Origin: Pisaster brevispinus
Lineage: Eukaryota; Echinodermata; Asteroidea; Forcipulatida; Asteriidae
DNA: 64,000 nt
Assembly (NCBI GenBank): GCA_023634235.1
Contig: JAMKCF010000019.1
Coordinates: 1,612,001-1,676,000 of the forward strand
Direction: 5' to 3'
The position numbers and the translations under genes are program-made. Each line of letters begins with the position of its first letter. Position 1 is the first letter of the stretch. The notes under the pieces are model-generated. The model was not told the origin of the DNA, did no database searches, and worked only from the letters and a program-made list of their open reading frames with translations. Shown here piece by piece: positions 13,601 to 25,600 of this stretch.

Positions 13601-16600
13601 ATTGATACATGAATGTACATCTGTATTTCACAACTGTGATAACAATGAATGCAATGCATGTTCATTTGTTTTCAACATGTTCAATGTGTACACATGTACA
13701 TGTTTGATGGACAAGCTTGGATACATTCACAATTGATGTTGAGTGTAGACACAAGCACATCCAAATGATAATTTAAGGTTAATAAGTAATGAGTCAGACA
13801 AAATGGTCCAGTTTCATAAAGCTCCCAAGCACTAAAATCTTGATAAGCACAAAGACATCTTGCTAAGCCAAAACACGTTCCTTGTCAAAATGTCCAAATA
13901 CTAAGTGTATTTTTTATACATAAGTCATGTTAGTTGTGCTTAGCTAGTATACTTACTGAGCAATTTAAGCCCTTACACAGTACAGATCCATTTCCCAGGA
14001 AATTTCTGAGGAGTCTTAACCCCAGCACAACCCATGTTTGTTCCACACTCAATGCATTTGTTGTTGGAAAGAATGAACACTCAGTATGCTAACCCCTTGG
14101 TTGTCTCGCTTAACCTTACTCCCAAGCAGGGGTGACTATTTCCTGGGAAATGACCAGTTTCCCAGGAGTTTGCCAGGGTTAGCAACTCAGGTGTGAAAAG
14201 GTCAACCAAATTTTCTTGAGAATTTCCTGGGGAGTTCATCCAGTGTGAAAGGGGCTTTAGCTTGATGAAACTGCCCCTCGCCTGGATCATGTTAGCACAC
14301 ACTGTTAACCATGTTAACTGATGCATTAAAGGGCAGGTTACGTTCTTAAGGCCTTACATTTAAGGCTTTATAGGGCATGCTACAACAGCGATACTTGAAA
14401 ACACATTGACGGTCACCTTCAGATAATTAAGTAAAAGTGTACAAGTTTTACCACTATCACAGTTTCCTGGTGTTTAATAAGATAAAAATAAACAAATATC
14501 ACCATGCAAAATAACAACTTGATGTAGATTACTAAAAAAAATTATGAATGAAATTTCAAGCGATCTTTCACATGTATTATAAATTGTTTTCTATTTTAAG
14601 AATACACCAAGGGACAATTAACTGATGTATAATACTGCCGGTAGTGAGGGAGAATGAATGTTTGCTGTCAAGTATCAATGGTGTAGCATACCACGGATGT
14701 TAATATGGCATTATGCAACCAATGAATGGTGTTATATGCATTAATTGTCACAATGTTCACCGTCTGCTCCAATACTGAACAGAATATCTCAATCTACAGT
14801 AACACTTCTATCAGAACTTAAATGGTTCAGAGGTTGGGGAAAAGGGAGTGTGAATCCTAAAAGCAGAAAAAACTAAAACCTGCAATAACCTTGAAACCGG
14901 ATTCTTTTCATATTGTGCAATATTCTAGTTTTGTGGTGAAAACAAATGAAAGGCCAGTAAACAGTAAAAAGAGACAACACAAGTGGCATGTTGTGTCCGA
15001 GCGGCTTAGCGCAAAGCCTTGATGTTTCCGATCACCAGAGTGTGGGTTTGAGTCCCAGTCATGACACTTGCGTCCTTTTCAAGATACTTGACCATTATTG
15101 ACCCCTGCTTCGAATGGGACATAAAGCCGTCAGGTCCCATGTTTTGTATTCAAAACTTTTAATACACGTAAAAGAACCCAGTACACTTATCGCTAAGAGA
15201 AGGTGTTCGCTACGGTGTTTCTTGCACCGGATGCGTATATACCCAGGCCCTGCATCCCACTAACCCAGATCCAGATACAAGCGAAGGAAGACCCACTCTT
15301 CAAATTGAGATGCTTACACAGTTAACCCTGACAAAATGATTTCACCATGTTCACATTGTAAATAGAACCAAAATTCTAAAAGCATTAAAAACCCACATTT
15401 TTCACCTGACAACTTGCCCCTTACTTGTCATAGGGGACATTGCAAAGTAGCGTCAGTGTTAACCTTCTCATTGGAAAAGAAAAACTGTCGGACACCGGGG
15501 AGCAAACATGCAGCGGATTTTTTGGTTTTTTTTGGGGGGGAGGGGAGGGGAGGGGAGTGGTATGTGGGAGAGAGTGATGGGGTTTTGCAAGGGGCATCTG
15601 ACTGCCTAAATGTTAACCACACACAGTGTATTTAACTCTAACGTACAGCTACAAACTACACCACACAGCACTCTATACTACAATAATAATGTTACAAAAC
15701 TTCAGCAAAATTCAGGTCAGTGTGGTTGTTATGAGCATTAGGTACAGAAGTCGTTGTTTATCACAGGAGAGTTTTTGCCGACATTAGAATTATTTGTGCC
15801 CAAGGCATTAAATTTTTCCCCCTTTTTATTGTTATTTATTTTATAAAGTGAGGTAACCTACATCGAGTACATGTAGATTTAATTTTGGAAAGAACATTTT
15901 TGGCAATGTTAGAAAACCATCACTTTTTATATCCACTTTTTTTTCTAAGTAAATTGAACTGGGCCTCACTTTACACTGTTAATCACTATAGGATAAAACC
16001 ATGAATAATGTTTTGTAAATATTACCCCTTTTTAGGCACTGTGCTAATAATAACCATCATAAAAATATATAAATTAATCAAATCTGTAATCTAGGTTTTA
16101 AAAAAAAACACCTAAAAATAATTCAAATTTCAGTGTTACAAGTAGTTAACACATGATGCATGTGTAGTGAAGTTCCATCAATAGAACCAACAGTCACTGA
16201 AAAATGTGACCATGGTTATGTGTAGGGCACTGATTTGTTGGTGTACTTGCATGTAAACAACGATGATCAGGTTACATGTACTCTCTTGGCCATGTACGTA
16301 TGTATGATTTGGGCTAATCGACAAAAGCTCTAATGCTTATGTGAGAAATATTTCAGAAACAGCACAATTGAAACAATAAATATATGACACCATGTCGTTT
16401 TTACATGTGGTACCTACTGCATATTACGACAAACCAAAAGGGAAGAAGATGCCACTCGGCGCATTCGACACTCATAGCCATACATGCGCGTATTGTCGCG
16501 CAAGCTTACACACACTTATAATGCATAACGCAATCAATACAAACAGTGTAAAATCTATTAGCATGCACACAGCACAGCTCTGAAGCGTCCCAATTGATCA

Positions 16601-19600
16601 GTATAGGCCTCCTATATTAAATTTTTGAGTATCAGAATAGTTTACATGTACGAATAAAGTATGACTGTGACGCGTAGTCCACCAAACAAATGACAAGGAT
16701 CTATGTATGCGATATTTAGTGACAAATATGCATTTGCAGTGGTCTAGCCATACTGGCTACCTTAGACAGTAGACTTCCTGTTGGACTGGACTAATTAGTC
16801 AGATTTATGAATTGATCCACTTGTCTCATCAAGATACAGTTGTAAGATTTGTCATTCCCCTTTAGTCAGGATGGCTGTCGTAAAAATTACTTCATCAACT
16901 AAAATGTTTTTAGTAGCTACCCATTCACCTTGCCAGAGAGTACATGTACAATCTGTCTTGTCTGATGTGAGAACTGACATGATAATAGGTTCTAGAACAA
17001 TGACATTCCAATGGCAGTGGTGTTATGGCAGTGGTGTTTGTTAAGGTACTTTACATGCAGCATGCATTCAGTCCAAAAGCCAGAACTCAAACATGAAACG
17101 AGAGAGCTATCCCGCACCAGGAAAAACTGTCGATGCCTAGCATGCAGAAAATGCAACACTGGCTTTAAGGAGATGCAAATTAACTTTATTTTTCGATGAT
17201 TGAAATAAAATACTTTACTCAAAATCAACCAATTTCTTTGTGAAATTTGGTGATTCGGGAAGTTTTTCGGATATAGAAAAAGAACACTTGACCTTGACAT
17301 GCCAAAAATAAATCTACAAAAGGAAGAAAAGAAAAGTAAAACAAATGTCTGCATCAAAAGAAAATCATCAATCAAATTTTAATAAATAAAGAAGGACCCA
17401 CTGCGTCAATCAATTCTTGATTTTAATTTTTGAACTAAAAAAGTCACATCCCCTTACGATGATCCCTCTGCTGCCGTTTCCCAGGTTGTTCTGTGAACTT
17501 GGGTGTGATCCCTGGCTACACGGCAGTTACAGGTTGAATGGCTTCCGACTTGCACCATCAAACAAAGAACTTGACAAAAAAAGGAGACCACCAACAAAGC
17601 GCTAGATAGCTCAGTTGGTAGAGTGCAGGCATTTTAATCCAAAGGTTGCTGGTTCAAGTCCCACTCTATTAAATTTTCTTAGTTCCACCCCAAATTATAA
17701 TAAAATGAACACAATTGAGTAATCATATTAAGTAATCATACAAAAGTTAATTCATCTTCTCAACTTACCATGGAGTATCATGAAAACTTATCAAATTCAA
17801 AAGGAACAACAGTTTCGAAAATAAATTGGTCACACCTCATGGAATCAACAAATATAAATAATTAGTGTTTGTGTCAACAAAAACACACACCATGTGTAAA
17901 CAAAGTGAGATGAAATGGATGACATACCGAAAACAAAGTTAGTTGTGTTAGTGCAGGCATCGACAGCTAAAGATCTCCGCCGGGATGGCAGGAGGATTTT
18001 GCGGGACTTACAACCGGTTAACGCGGCCTCAAACAACCATGTCCCAAACAGGTGGAGGATGCTGTTACACTGGGACCTCTTAGGGGCGGGGAAGCTCCGG
18101 CCGCTGCCGGTATCCTCTGTACAGAACGACGCACACGAGGCCTGAGATGACAATGGCGGCGGGTGACTTGATGTCACTTTCTCCTTGGGTAGTTTGGTAG
18201 ACATCTGCTCTTTCCTGCTGATTTTACGCCCTTGAGGTGGCGTGTCGCCGGTTGGGTGAGTGGGTGTTCGAGCACCATGGGGATCAGTGGGTGTACATGT
18301 ATAGGTTGATACACCTGTGATAAGGGCGAGAAAACATCTTTGATTGATGTTACATGTGCATAGGTTGCAAATATCCACACGACGTATTTATCTCAGTTTT
18401 ATTTTATCTTCAGGTGTACCCCTTTTAACCTGCCCAATTCACAATGTTTTGTAAATTAAACAAATTTAAGCGCAAGAAAAGAGATGAATGAAAGTATCAA
18501 AGTGAAGAAAAAGCAACTTCAATTTGAATTTATTTTTTGCAGTTGGTTTACCTGATTTCTATTTTAAAGACTGACTCCAACCAGATGAATCTTCACTCAC
18601 CAGAACCCAATTTCACAGAACTGCTAAGCATATTAAAATTATGCTTACCAGAATAAGGTTGCCAGCCAAAGTTCCATGTACCATTAGTCACTGAAAGTTT
18701 TTAAGTAATATTTTCTACTTAAAGGCAGGGTATACTTTTGGTAGTTGTCAAAGACCAGTATCCTCACATGGTGTATCCCAATATATACATAAAATAACAA
18801 ATTTGAGCATTTTTATCTCAATTGGTCATCGAAGTTGCAAGAAGATAATGAAAGACACAAACACCCTTGTTACATAGATTTGTGTGCTTTCAGATGCCTG
18901 AAAAGGCTTCATGGCTGAAGCCTTTGGGTTTGAGTGAAAAATTACCTTTCTCTAAAACTACATTGTTGTTTCAAAGGGGGTCATTTCTAACACTGTTTTA
19001 TAATACCAACAGCTTTTCAGTGCTCTTTCTCAAGTAAGTTTTTGTGGCCATTAATTTTTTGAGTAATTACTAAAGATATAACCTCCTTTTAAGCAGCTCT
19101 ATGAGTTTTGGGGCCTTTATGCTAGTTCCACTCCATAAAATACATAAAAGAACATTGAGAAGGAAAACTTCCCCTGAATTTACCAAGGAATGCATCAATG
19201 ACGACAGACACCCCTCGCATGGCCTTCAAAAAGATGTGGGGAAGAGCTTGCAGGCAAGCAAACTGATGCGGCTCCATGGCAGGCTGGTAGGACACAGCTG
19301 CTGATAGGAACTTCGGAGTGCAGCTAATGACCTTTGGCCTGCATAGGTCAACGGGGTTACCCAGGAGGTGAAGGAAGCGAAACCAGGTCTGGGCAATGCC
19401 GTCATTGTCCAATTCCACAGGGATGATCAGAGAGTCTTCTTCGGCTGGTAGAGAAGGAAAGAGGGGGGACGACAGTGTTTTTAAGTGTGAAATGGAAAGG
19501 GTGGTACATGTTTCACACAACTTTTAAGGTATCCTTTTCTTTCAAGAGGTGACCTGTCAGTAAGCATGTGTAATTCCATTATAGAAAATATATTGTACTA

Positions 19601-22600
19601 ACTTAAAACTGACTGACAGATTCTCCATAGGAGATTCATTTAAAAGTAGGGTCATAGATTGGTTTTTGTCAATGTAATGCTGATTTATAGGCAAAACTAT
19701 AAAGAAAGATACAATAAAAGTCACATGCTAAAGTTTCAGCTGAATACAGTGTCTGAGAAAACACTAAAAAACTGTCACAGTATTGTCACAAGAACGTCCA
19801 ATCCATCCAAGTTTAGAGAGGTGACAACGGGTACCATCTGCATCTCTGGCTGCAGTATTCGCAAAAGGACACCAACTTTCAGAATGAATCGTTTCTCAGA
19901 CTCAAAACCATATTACCTCAAAAGAAATCCTTTCTCATAATAGTTTAAACTATCAACAGCATTATCAACTATCAAACCTTCATTAAAGTTATTGCTTTCA
20001 TGTACATGTACGATTTTACATGGGGCTCAGTTTTACAAAACTGTTTACCGGTACAATGTTAGTGTTCAAGCACTCATTGACTTACTGATAGAATACAACC
20101 ACTGTTTATTAACTACTACTCACTGTAATCTATAGTGGTGAAAGATTTTCCAAGTTTTTTAAATACCGGAGTCCATTTGAATTCTAGCATATGTACTCAA
20201 ATGCACCAGACTTCTGTCACTTGAGTGTAAATTAAGTAGCACTTGTTATGTACAAGTGAACACATAAGTACACGATACAAACACCTCTTCAATCAAAACA
20301 TCGGAACAACTGCAAATTGGATTTTGCTTAAGCAAATAAATTAATTTTGCCCATCATTGACATGCATGTTTATGATTTATCAATACACACATGTACATGT
20401 AACTAATTTTCCGTGCTTTCTATTTCTAACATCTGCAAAAAATAACATAAAGACTTGGCCGATCTCCACTTTAGCTTTGTCATTATATATTTATCTTTTA
20501 TGGTTAACTGCCAAAGTGGAAAACTAAGTTTGTAACAAAAATACAGAATGATTTATTTCATCAGTTGATCATGAATCACCAGATGATTTCTTTATTGACT
20601 CTTAAGACAAACAAAGTGGATTATTACACAAACGACAAATGGAAATCTGACATCTTCTTTGATCATACGAACAAGCAATTACCAATGACGAGCGGCGGAA
20701 ACTCTGGTCCATACAGAATCTTGAGTAATCTTGATGTTAGCACCTTGTTAATTCTATTCCACTGCTCCACCGTTGCAGCGTGATGTCGCCACGTTGCACA
20801 CATGGTCGTCAGAGTCCGCCACAACGTCGGTGATGGGAAACAGCGACCACATGCCAGCAGCCAGATCTCGAAGAGCACACTAAGAAGACGCTCACAAAGT
20901 TGCTCCGCAAGGCTGTCTGGAATAGGCACCATAGACAATGCTCCTGAGAGGCCGCACAGTGTTTGGTAGTAGAGTTGGGTTGGATGGTTGGTTGGTGTGG
21001 GTTGGTTTTGTTGTCGGTGGCAGAAGTGGGATTCAGGAAGCGTGACGTGAGACAAGAATGAAGTGTTAGAGAGCCAATGAAACACCAGCAAAAAGTATTA
21101 TAATATAAACCAGCTACCTCTAAACAGCAGTAACAAGGAATATTTTAAAGAAGAAACATGCAACAAATTTTACACACTTTGTTTTTAGCCATCACACAAT
21201 ATCAGTGTAAGCACTGTATAGTGCATATTATGAGTAAAGAGTCTACAAAACTAACAAATTTATACTAGCCAGAGAGTAAGAAGTCTAAACTACATTAAAC
21301 ACTGAAAGCAAGTTGAAGACAAAGACTGGTTGGGACTACATAGCATGCTTAGAAATGACAGAGGATTAAGTGCACAAGGCAAATTCAAATGTCACTCTCA
21401 TCAGGTTAGTAAAACACTTGTTAGTCCAAGGGAGTCTACAATCGCTAATAAGTTACATTTATGGAAAGGTAACGTCCAATCCTGTCAGAACTAGATAGCT
21501 GATAGTGATCCCAAACAGCAAAAGTAAAACCACCAACAAACCTTGGGAAAGTGGTCGGGTATTGTGCGATTCAAAAAGCGTTTCCAACAATTCTAATCCC
21601 TGTATCAGCATGCTTGGAAGACATCATTTTACAACTTCCACTGAATTGAAAAACTGTGTGAGTGTCTTTCCCAGCAAGATCGCCAGCATTTGTTCAGATG
21701 CAGCATCGTGGTAACAAGTAAAATTCACTACACATGGGTAATGTTTGAAGCTTTGCATGGTGTGGATCATAAGAAAAAATATCTCTCTAATATCTCTTTT
21801 CGGGACAAGTGTTGGATCGGGGAAGAACTGGCGTGGTCCTTACGTTTTAAACAGTTTACTCTGCTCGTCTTCAGGAGAAGTGCTTCCCAAGTCTGTCTTC
21901 TCCTAAAGATGAGCAGAGTATACTGTTAGAAACGTCAAGACCACACCGGTTCTTCTCAGAACCAACACCCCTCCCAAAAGAGCTTTACACATGGTTGTAC
22001 CTGCAAGTTTACAACTATAGTTTTGTTTTCTCACTACACATGCTCCCACACATTACTATATTGTGCCGTTTGTTCATGCAGATATAATTCTGAAATTTCT
22101 CATCCCTCTCTCATAGTGTTGTTTAAAGAGAGGCTTTGAGGTTAAATTCAATTATGTAATGTATTCATAGTCCTCATGAAAGTGGAAACAAAAGTGCAAG
22201 TGGCTTACTTCATATTAAAACGGTGTAAAAGGGCATTGCATTTGATACCATTCCAGTGCGCAATTTGTCAGTATCCAAAAACATCCAATGACGTCACATT
22301 TCAAATGAATGGGTCTGTACATTTTTACAAGGGAAATTTTTTAGTTCATTCCCAACTTTCCCCGATATTAGGTCGTTGAATTTGACCATTTGATTGACTC
22401 TAGGCCTATCTATTGTAAAATGAGTACATGACAAAACTTAATTTGACCTTGGAGCTCCTCTTTACTATTAGGAATATTTTAGTTAACTATTAGATCGTTG
22501 AATTTGACCATTTGATTGACAAAAAATTCTTCCTTGGAATGTACAAACTCATTTACTGTTAACATCCTTAAACGTCATGTTTCAAATTTCATAATAAAAG

Positions 22601-25600
22601 AGTAGGCACTCTATCAATTGCAATAGCATTTCACACCATTATTTTAACATCAGGTTAGAGACTTGTAATTTTCTTCTAGATTCATAAGGACTCTAGGCCT
22701 ATTTATTGTAAAATGAGTACATGACAAAACTTAATTTGACCTTGGAGCTCCTCTTTACTATTAGGAATATTTGAGTTAACTGTTAATAATGCGATGTTCA
22801 ATCAAATTTTGTACCTGGTTCTAAGGGGGGTGCTAAGATGGTGTCGTTGACAGCCAGAAGAAACTTGAGAAGTGCTTCCCAAGTCTGTCTGGTCATAACA
22901 ATGCTCTCTGTGGCTATGGTCTGAATGGTTCGTAGGACACGGTGACACAACATGACCTGAGTTGTCGTCTCATGCATATTCATTCCTGCTCGGTATAAAG
23001 TTGAAAAAGATAGTTTGATAACATTCTCAGACAAGAGCTTGAAAAAGTCGGAGTGAGCTGGTCATGTGTTATCAGGCTAATGTCAGCAGAACAAAATATG
23101 ACACAACTTATATTTAGTCTTTGTTACAATATTTAATTATTAAATGTCACACTTTGAAACTAGAGCTTCATCATTGACATAATATTCTGCCATGAGGGAT
23201 ATCTAATGGTCGAGCGGTAAAGCACACCGGATCCAAGCTTTGTCCATGGGATGGGGGGGGGGGGGTAAAGCCCTTGGTCCCAGGTTCAGTGTTGTAGTCA
23301 AGACCAGGCAATCTGAGACCAAGACCAAGACCAAAACCGACAGTCTGAGAAAGAGATCGAGACCAAGACCGAGATTCCGAGACTAAGATCAAGAACAGAA
23401 AGTCTGAGACCAAGAGTGCTCGAGACCAAGACAATTTAGTCTCGAGACTGGTCTCGAGACCAAGACCAGTCTCAATGACTACAACACTGCACATAATGTT
23501 GTGTAATGCATGTTAAAGAACCCAGTACACTTATCGTTAAGAGAAGGGGTTCACCACTGTGTTTCTGGCATTGTTTGCTGAGTTAAGTTTGTGCCACACC
23601 ACCTCGTAAACAGTTGCAAGATGCTACCTGATCTATGCGAAATGGGTCTTATAATTCCAAACAGAGATCTGCATACTCTTATTAAAAACCATATTGAGTG
23701 CATTGAGATGCTCTTCGGGTGTGATACAGCGCTATAAGAACTGCATGTACTGCTATTATAGTCTGTGCATACATGATGTATTACATGATACACATCCTAC
23801 TACCAGCACAGGGGCTGGTGCAAGGCCTGTTATTCAATTTGTTCTGAACACCTACATGTATGTACACCATGTTCACGTACATGTGTGTGTCACATACAAA
23901 TGTTATCTCAAATGTTTGAATGTAAAGTCACCTTGCATTCTGGGTAGCACTCTGGGAAGGAATAAGTTGATGAGATGTTGCAGAATCTTCTGGACAAAGA
24001 AGTTGGGATCCTTTAGTAGGGGTGTAGGAGTTGTGTGCTTGGGGATGGTAAGGGCACTCAGCCATTCGCAGTAAACATTGACACAGTTCTTCACAGCCTC
24101 CTGCTCCGTCAGTGGCAAGGTCAGCCCATAGCAAATTACCTTCATGAAGAAAGAAAAAAAGATAAATAAAACATAACAAGCATCAGAAGAATATATGGTT
24201 CAGAAAAAGAAAAGAGGATAAAAAAGAGGAGTGTCATAAAGTTTGTTTTGTAAAGTTTTGTTTATAAGGTCCATTGCTGATGTATGTGTACAAACGATAC
24301 CTACAATTGTAATGCACTTTTTATAAACTGCATTAACTTATTAATATTATTCATGGTTTACTATAAACACTTGTTCTGCAGCCCTAGGGCTGAATTGTAG
24401 GAATTTGACAATAAAAAAAGTAAAAGTTTACATGTATCTAAAGAGATATTAAACAACTGAAAAGAATAACAAGGAAGCATTTTAAAAGTTATTGGGGTGT
24501 AGTTTTTGTTTGTGTTATAGTGACCAGCATTTTGAGGTACAGCCAGCATGTGAAGCATCAAGTCTAGTGACTAAGAAAAGGTCTGATAATTCTAGGTTTG
24601 CCATCACAAATTTTTATTTTTTTTAAAGTTTTTATCTTTCTATGTAATCTTTATAAAGTTAAGTGTAGTGTCAGGTATTTAAAAAAAACGATACACTGAT
24701 GAAAAACTGCTGTAAGCATGTACAATTAAAAATGCCGGTGTTAGGCATAAATGTTGAAAAAGGAAAGAAATCTAGTAAAAGACAAAATAAGTGCTGGTGA
24801 TCTTGCTCTTACGTTGCCTTTCCACAGAAGCAATGCAGCCCCCAATCTAGCCATATTCCCACAGTTGGAGTTTTGCTACTCCTAGAACTATTCGGTTCGT
24901 TCCGCTATCGTCTCCCCGACCCTCATAGGTCATCATGTACAAAATCCTATTCGAAACTTTTTCCCCTTCACGTTTATGCACCTGGACTTCTCTTTTGAAA
25001 ACGGAGCTCGCCAAAATTAGGCTCTATGTATTTATTGTTTTCACAGTGAGCTCGGGGTGGGTCCAGAAAATCCACTCCGCAAAAAAAAAGTGCAAAAAAT
25101 GATAAATTCCCATCGTTATTCAGAATCGTCGCCTTCCGATAACAAAAATGGCCGCCGTCGCTTGTATCACTGGTATGCTGCGTGCAACGCTGGTCCACGA
25201 CATGCCTTAAGCTGGTATTCAATAGTATTCTGTGCGCAACACTGGTCCACAATAATCAATGGCTTATCTTTTATACATAAACCGTTGGTTATTGTGAACC
25301 AGCGTTGCGCGCAGCATACCATTGATACAAGCGACGGCGGCCATTTTTGTTGTCGGAAGGCGACGATTCTGAATAACGATGGGAATTTATCATTTTTTGC
25401 ACCTTTTTTTTGCGGAGTGGATTTTCTGGACCCACCCCGAGCTCACTGTGAAAACAATGAATACATAGAGCCTAATTTTGGCGAGCTCCGTTTTCAAAAG
25501 AGAAGTCCAGGTGCATAAACGTGAAGGTGAAAAAGTTTTGAATAGGATTTTGTACATGATGACCTATGAGGGTCGGGGAGACGATAGCGGAACGAACCGA

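Noticed and set aside
17600..17671. Functional tRNA-Lys gene
   Set aside because: Acceptor and T-stem pairing are too poor.
17845..17927. Continuation of Ral-GAP beta exon 6 to the end of its open frame
   Set aside because: A consensus donor (TTCG|GTATGT) ends the exon at 17928, and the next exon matches the orthologue in phase.
25057..25518. A 153-codon open frame, with a mirrored one on the other strand
   Set aside because: It lies wholly within the inverted-repeat foldback element. The two frames repeat the same peptide because the arms are palindromic.
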